64,000 nt of DNA from Chitinophagaceae bacterium (GCA_016722465.1 JADKJC010000001.1:558001-622000); one strand, 5' to 3'. Shown: positions 8,696-18,230, counted from the stretch's first letter. Made by a program: numbers and translations. The notes: a model not told the origin generated them from the letters alone.

Positions 8696-9844
8696 TCATA
8701 TTACGAGTTTCAAAATTCCTCCTGCTATCACTTCATCCGCATTCGTTATTGAAAGCTTGCTGATGTTCTGTTTTAATTCATTTTGTTCCTGTTCATCTTT
8801 TGCCAGCCCGATGATGGTTGTAACTAATTTTTCTGATGCCTCACTATCACTCACCATCATTGCTGCTTTGCGGTCAACCAGTTTTTTTGCATTTACTGTC
8901 TGGTGATCTTCTGCTGCATAAGGAAAGGGTACAAATACCGCCGGTTTTTTGATGACACATATTTCACTTACACTCATTGCACCACTACGACTGATAATTA
9001 CATCTGCTGCTGCGTAGGCATACTCCATTTGAGTGATGAAATCATTTGCCCAAATATTTTGCCTGCCTTCGCACCTTGCTTTTGCCTGCGCTGCATAAGG
9101 TTTACCTGTTTGCCATATCAACTGCAGGTTGTTATTTTCAAACTCCTCAATATGCTTATCCAATGCTTCGTTGATCCCTTTTGCTCCCAGGCTGCCACCA
9201 ACTGACAATACCGTTTTCTTTGCCGGATCCAAACCAAAAAATCTGATCGCTTCGTTCCTGCTCACATTACTATTTGTAATGGCCGCTCTCACCGGGTTTC
9301 CGCTGATGATGATTTTATCAGCAGGGAAAAACTTTTCCATTCCATCGATGGCAACAAAAATTTTCGTTGCCTTTTTCCCGAGCATCCTATTGCTTTTACC
9401 TGCAAATGAATTGCTTTCGTGGATGAAAGTTTTTAGTCCCTGTGATTGTGCAAAACGCAATACGGGGAAACTTGAATAACCGCCTACACCGATCACTGCA
9501 TCCGGTTTGAATTGTTTGAATATGCTTCTTACCTGGAAAAAACTTTTTACCAGTTTATAAGGCAATCCAATATTTTTTATCAAAGAACTCCTGTTAAAAC
9601 CTACAATGTCCAATCCTTCGATCTTATATCCCGCCTGCGGCACTTTTTCCATTTCCATTTTTCCTTTGGCTCCTACAAACAAAATGTTTGCATTGGGCTG
9701 CAGTTTTTTTATTGCATTGGCAATGGCGACTGCCGGAAAAATATGGCCGCCTGTTCCTCCACCTGCCATTATGAAGTTGAATCCAGCCTCCCTGCCCTCC
9801 AAAGGAGGGTTCTTTGCTTCTGCTATGATTTTAGTTTCATTCAT
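8696..9844 (-). CDS. murG: UDP-GlcNAc:lipid I N-acetylglucosaminyltransferase MurG
   Basis: MurG converts lipid I to lipid II at the cytoplasmic face of the membrane. The glycine loop AGGGTGGHIFPAVAIANAIK, the second loop GVGGYSSFPVLRFAQ and the donor-binding region SRSGAMSVSEICVIKKPAVF are all present, in GT28 order. The protein has 382 residues, slightly long for the family. The excess is a leader of about 25 residues before the glycine loop: MNETKIIAEA, then KNPPLEGREAG, which is encoded by a palindromic element (9795-9809). It lies between ftsW and murC, each junction carrying a repeat. Confidence 0.95.
   Translation of the reverse strand: MNETKIIAEAKNPPLEGREAGFNFIMAGGGTGGHIFPAVAIANAIKKLQPNANILFVGAKGKMEMEKVPQAGYKIEGLDIVGFNRSSLIKNIGLPYKLVKSFFQVRSIFKQFKPDAVIGVGGYSSFPVLRFAQSQGLKTFIHESNSFAGKSNRMLGKKATKIFVAIDGMEKFFPADKIIISGNPVRAAITNSNVSRNEAIRFFGLDPAKKTVLSVGGSLGAKGINEALDKHIEEFENNNLQLIWQTGKPYAAQAKARCEGRQNIWANDFITQMEYAYAAADVIISRSGAMSVSEICVIKKPAVFVPFPYAAEDHQTVNAKKLVDRKAAMMVSDSEASEKLVTTIIGLAKDEQEQNELKQNISKLSITNADEVIAGGILKLVI
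9795..9809. repeat. Palindromic element inside the murG 5' coding region
   Basis: CCCTCC-AAA-GGAGGG, flanked by further CCTCCCTG sequence. On the coding strand it is translated as PPLEGREAG near the MurG N-terminus. Confidence 0.65.
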
Positions 9845-9871
9845 TTATTCACATTTAAACCGGTCTGACCT

Positions 9872-9928
9872 GCGGTACTTCGGTACCGCCCGGGTTTGCA
9901 GCACATTGGTATTCCGTACAAGTGAGTG
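9872..9928. repeat. Hairpin plus 15-mer repeat between murG and ftsW
   Basis: GCGGTAC-TTCG-GTACCGC (9872-9889) is a 7-bp stem. It is followed by CCGTACAAGTGAGTG (9914-9928), a 15-mer that recurs exactly at 50687-50701. The 148-base gap holds no gene. Confidence 0.6.
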
Positions 9929-9978
9929 ACACAACGATGGTTTATCAAGGAACTACTGTTTGTTCCAAAAACCCTTTT

Positions 9979-10012
9979 CTCTCCGGTCTGACCTACGGTG
10001 CCGACCGGAGAG
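9979..10012. repeat. 10-bp inverted repeat spanning the ftsW 3' end
   Basis: CTCTCCGGTC (9979-9988) pairs perfectly with GACCGGAGAG (10003-10012). The ftsW stop at 9993-9995 is in the loop, so the last FtsW residues (TLRSAP) are encoded by this element. It might also act as a terminator. Confidence 0.65.
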
Positions 10013-11329
10013 TTCCCTTTCCTGCTTCTGCATTGGCAACAACTGCTGCAGCTACTGCCTTACCTTCCTGCATTTCTACGTTTCTTGCCACACTTAGTAT
10101 GATTCCGATGGATAAACAGGTAAACAAAAAACTGCTCCCACCCATACTCACTAACGGCAATGTAACACCCGTATTTGGAAACACATTTACATTTACTCCC
10201 ATATTGGCAATGGCCTGTATCACAAGCGTAAAACTCAACGCCAGCGCAAGAAATGCCCCGAATGCAAAGGGACATTTCTGATACAGCCGTATGCAGCGGT
10301 ATAAAAAAAGGAGGTAGATGAAAACGATGAAGCCGCCTCCCAGCAAACCATACTCTTCCAGGATGATGGCGAAAATAAAATCGCTGTAAGAGTGTGGCAG
10401 AAAATTTCGCTGCTCGCTGTTGCCCGGCCCATTACCGAACCAACCGCCTTTTGCTATAGCGATCTTTGCCTGATTAATCTGGTAGAGTTTTTCATTCTGG
10501 TCTTCTTTATTACTGTAGATGAAAGTTTGAATCCTTCCGATCCATGTGGGTACACGGCCTGCAGATAAAACAGATGGCAGGTCTTTTGATTTGTGTTCTG
10601 CCTTATCATAATAACTTACTGCAATGCTGATGAGCAATAGTGCCGGTATCATTGCGATACCAATAGTAGCCAAAATATGTTTTGAATTCACCCGCCCGAT
10701 AAACATTAACAAAATGCTTGTACCTGCAATGAGGATTGAAGTGGAGAGATTGGCCGGAGCAATCAATACACAAATGATACCAACCGGGATAATGATGGGC
10801 AGGAAGCCTTTTTAAAATCTTTTATCACCGCCTGCTTTCGGCTGAGCTGTCGGCTCATGTACATGAATAAGGCTAGTTTTGCGAGATCCGAAGTTTGAAA
10901 TGTGATGTTGATAACGGGCAATTTGATCCAGCGGCTTCCTGCATTTAATTGCACACCAAACAACAAAGTGTACAATAACAATGGTATGGAGATCAAAAAT
11001 AAAATGACTGCAATTCTTGAATAAACGGTATAGTTAACCCGGTGTGCAAAATAAATAATGACAACGCCCAGGATGATGAATGCAAATTGTTTGAATAAAA
11101 AACTCTCGGTGCTCTTGCTATATTTATATGCCAGTGAACCCGTGCTGCTGTACACAACGAGCAGGCTTACCAATGTGAGTATCACTACAATTGCCCAGAT
11201 AACACGGTCGCCCTTTGTTTTACTTACCAAATTGGCACTGCCCAGCCCTTTAATAGAAGAACTGAAAGCACCTTCACTTGTTTCAGTGAAACCTAAGAAC
11301 TGTTTTAATATGTTTAATTTATCGGACAT
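9993..11329 (-). CDS. ftsW: Lipid II polymerase FtsW (SEDS family, frameshifted)
   Basis: FtsW is the SEDS-family septal glycosyltransferase that works with the class B PBP encoded upstream (ftsI). The first frame (from 11329) has the early membrane segments and NAGSRWIKLPVINITFQTSD, the classic SEDS motif, and then ends at 10763. The second frame (to 9993) continues with APANLSTSILIAGTSILLMF, FGNGPGNSEQRNFLPHSYSD and GVTLPLVSMGGSS. Restoring one base at 10804-10805, giving KKAFLPIII, joins them into about 445 residues. The C-terminal tail after ARNVEMQEG is Ala-rich and its last residues come from an inverted repeat. Position between murD and murG is standard. Confidence 0.92.
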
Positions 11330-11380
11330 TACTTTTTTTAAATCTCTGTTCTTTTACCTCACCCCCGCCCCCTCTCCTCC

Positions 11381-11398
11381 CTTCGACTACGCTCAGGA
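11381..11398. repeat. Dispersed 18-mer CTTCGACTACGCTCAGGA
   Basis: Identical to 39256-39273. Both copies sit between C-rich (CCCTCTCC type) and G-rich (GAGAGGG type) arms, so the whole unit from about 11350 to 11410 can fold back. It lies between murD and ftsW. Confidence 0.65.
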
Positions 11399-11457
11399 TA
11401 GAGAGGGGTGACTGGAAGTTTGCTTTTTGCTCAAGCGCTTTGGGGGCCATTCATATT

Positions 11458-12798
11458 TTATAAATCCTTTACTGCTTCTTTAAACTGGTTTCCCCTGTCT
11501 TCATAATTTTTAAACAGGTCGAAACTTGCACAGGCCGGGCTTAGCAATACCACATCTCCTTTACTGGCAAAATGAAATGCCGCCTGTACTGCTTCCTCTG
11601 CAGATGCCGTATTCAACATCAGTGAAACCACCGAACCAAATACTTCATGGATCTTACGGTTGTCGGTACCCATGCAAACAATGGCTTTAACTTTTTCTTT
11701 CACCAGTTCCATCAATATCGAATAATCATTTCCTTTATCAACACCTCCCAAAATCAAAATCGTTGGTTTGTTCATACTTTCCAACGCAAACCAGGTACTG
11801 TTTACATTGGTGGCTTTACTGTCGTTAATGAATTCAACACCCCGTATGGTAGCCACAGGTTCCATCCTGTGTTCCAGGCTTTGAAATGTTTGCAATGATT
11901 CCCTCACGTGTTCTTTTTTAATGTCAACTGCTACGGAAGCAACGCCTGCTGCCATACTGTTGTACTGGTTGTGTTTTCCTTTCAATGCAAAGTCCTGTAT
12001 ACTCATCTGCATCTCTTCTCCTTTCCATTTAATGTGCATTTCTGCGTTGGTGATGTAGGCTCCTTGTGGCAGTTCTTTACTCATGGTGATGGGGTATAAT
12101 GTTGATTTAATGGGATACCTGTGAATATTGCTACGTGTTATTTCATCATCCATACAGTAGATAAAAACATCCGCTGCTGTCTGGTTCATTGCGATTCGGA
12201 ACTTGCTGTCGATATAGTTCTGCATCCTGTACTCATACCTGTCTAAATGATCTTCCGTAATATTCGTCAATACTGCTACGTCCGGCCTGAACTCTTTAAT
12301 ATCATCTAATTGAAAAGAACTGATTTCCACCACGTACAATGCTTTTGGTTCCACCGCTACCTGCTTTGCAAAAGAAAAACCGATGTTCCCTACCATTGCA
12401 CAATCAGCGCCACCATCTTTACAAATGTGGTAAGTCAATGCTGTAGTGGTCGTTTTACCATTGGTGCCGGTGATGGCGATGATCTTACTGTTGCCTTTGT
12501 AACGGTAAGCCAGTTCAATTTCACTGATCACCGGTATTCCCTTCTTCCTGATCTTTTTTACCAATTCATTCTTTTCAGGAATGCCGGGGCTCTTCATCAC
12601 TTCATCCGCATTCAGGATCTTTTCTTCTGTGTGTGTGCCTTCTTCAAACTGAACCTGGTATTGCAGCAGTTCCTGTTTGAAATTTTCTTTCACTGTACCT
12701 CCATCGCTTACAAATACATCATACCCCTGCTGTTGCGCCAGTATGGCTGCTCCCACACCGCTTTCTCCAGCACCGAGTATGACCATTCTTTTCTTCAC
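11458..12798 (-). CDS. murD: UDP-MurNAc-L-Ala--D-glutamate ligase MurD
   Basis: MurD adds D-Glu to UDP-MurNAc-L-Ala in the cytoplasm. The 446-residue protein has the N-terminal uridine-binding GAGESGVGAAILAQQQGYDV, the ATP loop AITGTNGKTTTTALTYHI at about 110-127, NITEDHLDRY in the central domain, and C-terminal FINDSKATN and LLSPACASFD. Length and motif order are normal and the frame is intact. It is separated from mraY by a 269-base spacer with a 30-bp direct repeat and from ftsW by a repeat-bearing spacer. Confidence 0.96.
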   Translation of the reverse strand: MKKRMVILGAGESGVGAAILAQQQGYDVFVSDGGTVKENFKQELLQYQVQFEEGTHTEEKILNADEVMKSPGIPEKNELVKKIRKKGIPVISEIELAYRYKGNSKIIAITGTNGKTTTTALTYHICKDGGADCAMVGNIGFSFAKQVAVEPKALYVVEISSFQLDDIKEFRPDVAVLTNITEDHLDRYEYRMQNYIDSKFRIAMNQTAADVFIYCMDDEITRSNIHRYPIKSTLYPITMSKELPQGAYITNAEMHIKWKGEEMQMSIQDFALKGKHNQYNSMAAGVASVAVDIKKEHVRESLQTFQSLEHRMEPVATIRGVEFINDSKATNVNSTWFALESMNKPTILILGGVDKGNDYSILMELVKEKVKAIVCMGTDNRKIHEVFGSVVSLMLNTASAEEAVQAAFHFASKGDVVLLSPACASFDLFKNYEDRGNQFKEAVKDL

Positions 12799-12845
12799 GT
12801 TGGTTCAATTCAGTTAATAGAATGCACAGCACTCTAATTAAAAAT

Positions 12846-12965
12846 GGTTCTTCAAAAGCATAGAATTTAACAGGTCTATACGTTTGTATATTTAGTTGGA
12901 TATTATGTTTTATTAGGTCTGGATCTGGATAAAAAGGTTCTTCAAAAGCATAGAATTTAACGGGT
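12846..12965. repeat. 30-bp direct repeat pair between mraY and murD
   Basis: A 30-base unit beginning GGTTCTTCAAAAGCATAGAA occurs at 12846-12875 and 12936-12965 with one difference (CAGGT versus CGGGT at the end). The copies are 90 bases apart, start to start. Both read as Pro-Val-Lys-Phe-Tyr-Ala-Phe-Glu-Glu-Pro on the minus strand, but there is no convincing gene, so I treat it as a non-coding duplication. Confidence 0.75.
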
Positions 12966-13067
12966 AATTTCCGTTGGGTAATCTCGCCACCCCAAGGGCA
13001 GCTTTGGTTTTTCATCGGTATTGGTATATATGGTAAACTCCTCTTTCAACCAAGACAAAGGAGCTGA

Positions 13068-14365
13068 TCATCTTAATTTCAACGTTACAATCGCCATCAC
13101 CACACTCAGTATTGTTACAATCCAGAACCGCACAGCGATCTTACTTTCATGGTATCCCTTTTTCTGGTAATGGTGATGCAGGGGGCTCATTAAAAATATC
13201 CGCCGCCCCTCACCATATTTTTTCTTTGTGTATTTGAAGTAACTCACCTGCATCACCACACTCAAATTCTCCACTAAAAACACAAAGCAGAAAAACGGTA
13301 TCAATAATTCTTTACGAACAATAATTGCCAGTGCTGCAATAATGCCCCCTAAAGCCAGGCTACCGGTATCTCCCATAAAAACCTGTGCCGGGTAAGCATT
13401 GTACCAGAGAAAGCCGATACAGGCGCCTACAAATGCGGCGATAAAAATGGACAGCTCCGCCAGGTTGGGATGTACATAATATTGAGGTACTCCGCAAATT
13501 TTATGTTGCCGCTTACATAAGCAAATATGCCGAGGCAAATTCCGATGATGGCACTCACACCCGTTGCTAAACCATCCAGGCCGTCTGTTATATTTGCCCC
13601 ATTACTCACCGCTGTTACAATAAATATTACAATGATGATGTAAATGATATAAGTATAAGCTTCCCAGCTTTGCGGCAACAGCTTTGCATAATTGAACTCG
13701 TGGTTTTTTACAAATGGAATGGTAGTGATCGGTGTTTTAACTGTTACAAAGCGATGAGCTACCCCATCAATCACTACAGTATCCTCATTCAATTGCTTTT
13801 CACCTGGCTTGATCGTGACCTTTTCATCTACGACCTCCCTCTTCACAGTTACGCTCGGGCTGAAGTAAAGTGTTACACCAACGATAATACCCAACATTAC
13901 CTGGCCGAAAATCTTAAACCTTCCAGCCAATCCATCACTATCACTTTTTTTATAGGTGATCCCTTTTTTCTGTGCGATCCGCTTGGCCCGTATTTTTAAA
14001 TAATCATCAATAAAGCCGATTACTGCAAGCCATACCGTACACAACAGCATCAGCCTGATGTATGTCTTGTGTAAATTGGCCAGCAACAATGTGGGTATGA
14101 TGATGGCAAGGATGATAATAATACCACCCATTGTTGGTGTTCCTTTTTTCTGTTGCTCTCCCGCCAGGCCAAGGTCCCTAACGCTTTCGCCGAGTTGCTT
14201 TTTCTGCAGGAATGAGATCAGTTTTTTACCAAATACTGTTGTTATTATCAAACTGAGTATAACAGCAAGCAAAACCCTGAACGTAATGAATTTAAACAAT
14301 CCACTTCCGGGGAAACTGGAGGTTGTCCAGTGTTGCGTTAACCAATCAAATAAGTGATACAGCAT
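13068..14365 (-). CDS. mraY: Phospho-MurNAc-pentapeptide transferase MraY (frameshifted)
   Basis: MraY transfers phospho-MurNAc-pentapeptide to undecaprenyl phosphate, making lipid I in the inner membrane. The first frame has [35 protein letters not shown] and [18 protein letters not shown]. The second frame has [27 protein letters not shown] and the His-rich [20 protein letters not shown]. One C missing from the run at 13467-13469 breaks the frame after NIMYIP; with it, [13 protein letters not shown] follows directly, for about 432 residues. An extra loop of about 60 residues ([19 protein letters not shown]) between the DDYLK region and the ITDGLDG motif is longer than in proteobacterial MraY. 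Confidence 0.93.
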
Positions 14366-14447
14366 AATTTATTTTGACCATAGACCACAGTTGATGGACC
14401 ACGGTTTTTTTTATCAACACCTGCAAACGATTGTCAGTCGCCGGTCG

Positions 14448-15911
14448 TCATTTTTCCAATAACTCAAACATTTCATTGAGCACCTGCTTGTCATCAAAAT
14501 CATATTTTACGCCTTTGATGTCCTGGTATTTCTCATGCCCCTTTCCTGCTATCAATACGATGTCTTCTTTTTCAGCAAGGCTGATCGCTGTTTTGATTGC
14601 TTCCTTTCTATCTGCAATGGAGATGTATTTTTTTCTTGCCACCACACTTACACCGGCTTCCATGTCTTTCAGTATATGCAATGCATCTTCGCTGCGTGGA
14701 TTGTCTGATGTAAAAATTACCCTGTTGCTGTATTCGCAGGCAACCTCCGCCATGATGGGGCGTTTTGTTTTGTCCCTGTCACCACCACATCCTACCACAG
14801 TAATTATTTGTTCATGCCCCTGGCGTAAATTCTTTATTGTTGCCAGCACATTTAGTAATGCATCCGGTGTATGGGCATAATCTATGATGCCCACTACTTT
14901 TTCATTTTTACTTACTGAATAATCAAATCTCCCTTCAGCACCTGTCAAGCTGCTGAGTGCCTGCAATACCATTTGCTTATCGTGTCCGAGACAAACTGCT
15001 GCACCGTATACTGCCAGCAGGTTGTAGGCATTGAATTCGCCGATGAGCCTGAAATACACTTCCTGTTCATTCACCATCATGTGCAATCCCACCAGGCTGT
15101 TCTCTAATATCTTCCCTTTAAAATCAGCCATTGTTTTCAGGCTGTAGTAATATTTTTTGGCAGCGGTGTTTTGCAGCATCACCATTCCACGCTTGTCATC
15201 CATATTGCTAATAGCAAATGCCGATGCAGGCAAACCATCAAACCATGACTTTTTTACCCGGATGTATTCATCAAAAGTTTTATGATAATCCAAATGATCA
15301 TGTGTGATGTTGCTGAACAACGCACCGGCAAAATGTAACCCGGCAATCCGGTGCTGGTGAATGGCATGGCTGCTGCATTCCATAAACACATACTCACATT
15401 TCGCATCCAGCATTTCCCTCAGCAGCCAGTTGGTACTTACAGCATCCGGCGTGGTATGGGTGGATAAAGTCACCTGCTCACCAATTTGATTCTGCACCGT
15501 ACTGATCAATCCGCATTTATGGCCCAATGCAGTAAACAACTTCCACAACAGGGTAGCAATGGTTGTTTTACCATTGGTTCCGGTTACACCCACTAATTTT
15601 AATTTCAAAGAAACTTCACCAAAAAAATTATGGCTCATACATCCTGCGGCCACTGCACTATTCTCAACCTGTATATAAATAACATGTTCATTCAGCATTG
15701 CCGGCACTACTTCACAAACAACCGCTACTGCACCATTTGCCACTGCCGTATCAATGTACTGGTGACCATCTGCCGCCGACCCTTTTATAGCAATAAAGCA
15801 AGAACCACTACTAACTTTACGGGAATCAATTTGCAGATCATTTATTTCTGTATGGGCAGACCCCTTAACAGACCTGATGCTTACCTTATATAGTATGTCC
15901 TGTAAAATCAA
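14448..15911 (-). CDS. murE: UDP-MurNAc-tripeptide synthetase MurE (meso-DAP type)
   Basis: MurE adds the third residue of the stem peptide. The 487-residue protein contains the ATP loop GVTGTNGKTTIATLLWKLF at about 110, SSHAIHQHRI, ITHDHLDYHKTFDEY and the C-terminal SDNPRSEDALHIL. The Asp-Asn-Pro-Arg motif marks enzymes that use meso-diaminopimelate rather than lysine, so the peptidoglycan is probably DAP-type. Its start overlaps the end of ftsI by 4 bases, which suggests translational coupling. The frame is intact. Confidence 0.96.
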   Translation of the reverse strand: MILQDILYKVSIRSVKGSAHTEINDLQIDSRKVSSGSCFIAIKGSAADGHQYIDTAVANGAVAVVCEVVPAMLNEHVIYIQVENSAVAAGCMSHNFFGEVSLKLKLVGVTGTNGKTTIATLLWKLFTALGHKCGLISTVQNQIGEQVTLSTHTTPDAVSTNWLLREMLDAKCEYVFMECSSHAIHQHRIAGLHFAGALFSNITHDHLDYHKTFDEYIRVKKSWFDGLPASAFAISNMDDKRGMVMLQNTAAKKYYYSLKTMADFKGKILENSLVGLHMMVNEQEVYFRLIGEFNAYNLLAVYGAAVCLGHDKQMVLQALSSLTGAEGRFDYSVSKNEKVVGIIDYAHTPDALLNVLATIKNLRQGHEQIITVVGCGGDRDKTKRPIMAEVACEYSNRVIFTSDNPRSEDALHILKDMEAGVSVVARKKYISIADRKEAIKTAISLAEKEDIVLIAGKGHEKYQDIKGVKYDFDDKQVLNEMFELLEK

Positions 15912-18073
15912 TTCAAAAACAATGTTATTGGTTGCCCTTTTTTAAATGTTGTACCTGCAGGCAATGACTGGCTGATTACCCTGCCCCTGCCCGTTATTGT
16001 AACTTTTAATCCTTTATTTTCTGTCATATACACTGCATCTTTCAAACCCATCCCCATAACGTTTGGAATGATTGTTACCCCCGTAGCTGCATCAGCAGGC
16101 ATCTGCAATGTTGCGGTGCTGTTCTTTACATTCATGCTTCTCCAGTAGCCGCCCGTTGCAGAGTCTGCATAAGGCATTTTCAATGTTCCCAAAATTGAAT
16201 TCAGGTCATTCTTCATGCCATAGTAATTGTACATCAGGGTATCACTGATTCCCGGCATTGAATATTTCCTGTTACTCAGAAACCTTGCATAGAGCTTATC
16301 GCTTATTTCTTTAAATACTGTACCGGATACATCTGCACCATAGATCAGTTTTGATTCTTTACTGTTTTGTATCACCACAGCCATTGTATACTTTGGCTGA
16401 CTTGCAGGGAAATACCCGATAAAAGAAGCCTGGTAAATTTTATTGCCTTTGTTATATCCTTTGTTGTCCAGTGCCGTTACTGCTGTTCCCGTTTTTCCGG
16501 CAATTTTATAAGCACTGTCAAATAATACTTTGTGCCCTGTGCCATGCAAGCTGTCAACCACGGCACTTAAACATTCCTGCACCTGCACCAGTGTTTCATC
16601 ACTGCATATTTTATCTACCAGCACAACCGGTTCATAAGTTTTTACATCCATACCATATTGTTTTACCGCATTTACCAGGTACGGCTTCATCATTTTACCA
16701 TTGTTGGCAACTGCGTTGTACAGCATCAGCATGTGCAATGGCGTTACCAGTTCTTCATAACCATGTGCCATGTATGGAATGGTTGTGTTGTACCAGCTGC
16801 GTTTATTGCCTGGTTTTTTTATCGTCGGCCTTCCGGATGTTGCTGTGATGTCAATACCTGTTAGCGTATCCAGCCTGAACTTATGCAGGTGATCCGTAAA
16901 TTTGGATGGCTGTGTGTGATAGTACTGGTCTGCCAGTTTTGCAAACGCCACATTACTACTGTGAGAAAACGCATCTTTCACCGTAATAGCTCCGGTGCCA
17001 AGATGAGAATCTTTGATCCTTAAACCGTAAAAATATTTGGCACCACCCTCACAATCAACAATCGTATTTTTATCTACATACTTGTCGTCCATAAGGGAGA
17101 TCAATGTGGCCAGTTTAAAAATAGAGCCTGGTTCTGTTGCTTTGCCAATTCCATAGTTAAGGTCTTCTAAATACACAGGAACACCGCCCTTATCTCTTAT
17201 GATATTACCATCCTTGTCCTTCTGCTGCCCCAGGTTGGCAATGGCTTTTATTTTACCGGAGGCTGTTTCCATGACAATGACCGTACCATGAAGTGAGTTG
17301 TTGTTCACCAGCATTTTCATTAGTGCGCTTTCAGCCACATCCTGCATATAAGTATCCAATGTGGTTACAATATCTTTCCCATTTTCAGGTTCCACTTCCG
17401 ATCCTTCTACCGGCATATATGCACCCGCCACATAGCGCATTAAACGCTGGCCGGTTGTACCTTTCAACAAGCTGTCATAACTCTGTTCAATTCCTACATT
17501 CTTCCTGGCATTGTCTCTTGATAACCCAATCGTTCTGTTGGCAAGCAACACGTAAGGGTTGATACGCTTGTCTCTTATATCTACAATAAAACCACTCTTG
17601 TTTCTTCCCAACCTCACCAAAGGAAAATTCCGCAGTTCTATGTACTCCGAAAAAGATATCTTCTTTTTCAGCGGATAATAGCGATCGTTATTTTTATAAG
17701 CCAGCTGCATTTCCTTTTTATACTGAGTGGTGGTTTTATCTTTAAAAAGCCTTGCCATATTAAAGCTTAAAGAATCAATATTGTCTTTAAACCGTTGCCC
17801 GTTTTTTTCTCTCAGCCCATCTGCACCAAAATCAACATAGATGTCGAAAATGGGAACCGAAGTACTCAGCATATTTCCGTCTTCGCTGTAAATAGTACCT
17901 CTCTCTGCTTCCAGCGGCATAAATTTCTGGTGTAAACTATCGGCCATGCTTCTCCAGAAATTACCTTCTACCCGCTGGATGTAAAAAGCTCTACCCAGTA
18001 CTACCACACCCAGCAACACCATCACCAGGAAGCTGAGATTCACTCTCCACAATATGTCTTTTCTTATATCCAT
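15908..18073 (-). CDS. ftsI: Septal class B penicillin-binding protein FtsI/PBP3
   Basis: This transpeptidase cross-links septal peptidoglycan together with FtsW. The 721-residue protein has one N-terminal membrane anchor (residues about 12-28), a dimerisation domain opening with PLEAERGTIYSEDGNMLSTS, and a transpeptidase domain with the three active-site motifs: SIFK (in TEPGSIFKLA), SSN (in SHSSNVAFAK) and KTG (in IAGKTGTA). The C-terminus carries one PASTA domain (VTIIPNVMGMGLKDAVYMTE). It lies between ftsL and murE as in other Bacteroidota clusters. Confidence 0.96.
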   Translation of the reverse strand: MDIRKDILWRVNLSFLVMVLLGVVVLGRAFYIQRVEGNFWRSMADSLHQKFMPLEAERGTIYSEDGNMLSTSVPIFDIYVDFGADGLREKNGQRFKDNIDSLSFNMARLFKDKTTTQYKKEMQLAYKNNDRYYPLKKKISFSEYIELRNFPLVRLGRNKSGFIVDIRDKRINPYVLLANRTIGLSRDNARKNVGIEQSYDSLLKGTTGQRLMRYVAGAYMPVEGSEVEPENGKDIVTTLDTYMQDVAESALMKMLVNNNSLHGTVIVMETASGKIKAIANLGQQKDKDGNIIRDKGGVPVYLEDLNYGIGKATEPGSIFKLATLISLMDDKYVDKNTIVDCEGGAKYFYGLRIKDSHLGTGAITVKDAFSHSSNVAFAKLADQYYHTQPSKFTDHLHKFRLDTLTGIDITATSGRPTIKKPGNKRSWYNTTIPYMAHGYEELVTPLHMLMLYNAVANNGKMMKPYLVNAVKQYGMDVKTYEPVVLVDKICSDETLVQVQECLSAVVDSLHGTGHKVLFDSAYKIAGKTGTAVTALDNKGYNKGNKIYQASFIGYFPASQPKYTMAVVIQNSKESKLIYGADVSGTVFKEISDKLYARFLSNRKYSMPGISDTLMYNYYGMKNDLNSILGTLKMPYADSATGGYWRSMNVKNSTATLQMPADAATGVTIIPNVMGMGLKDAVYMTENKGLKVTITGRGRVISQSLPAGTTFKKGQPITLFLN

Positions 18074-18121
18074 TGCTTATTATCACAAAAGAGGCTGTAC
18101 TATTTTTTTTTCGCTTCTGTA

Positions 18122-18167
18122 GCGAAGGGTTTTACCCATCGCTATTAATATTTCGCCCTTTCAGGGC
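18122..18167. repeat. Two-hairpin dispersed repeat, copy C (diverged)
   Basis: GCGAAGGGT-TTT-ACCCATCGC (18122-18142, one mismatch) and GCCCTTTCAGGGC (18155-18167). Same architecture as the copies at 5648 and 8644, located between ftsL and ftsI. Confidence 0.65.
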
Positions 18168-18212
18168 TATCAGCTACTTAGCAATCACTTCATTTTCCAG
18201 GTGCTTGTCTTT

Positions 18213-18230
18213 AAGCCCCTTCAGGGGTTT
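18213..18230. repeat. Hairpin containing the ftsL stop codon
   Basis: AAGCCCC-TTCA-GGGGTTT forms a 7-bp stem with one G-U pair in RNA. The ftsL stop (TGA at 18221-18223 on the minus strand) is in the loop, so the element sets the end of the protein. Confidence 0.6.

Noticed and set aside
12846..12965. Possible CRISPR array
   Set aside because: Only two repeat copies, 60-base spacing between them, no cas genes; better described as a direct duplication.
12719..13015. Minus-strand frame across the 30-bp direct repeats
   Set aside because: It overlaps the murD start and gains its repeats from the non-coding duplication; no family match.
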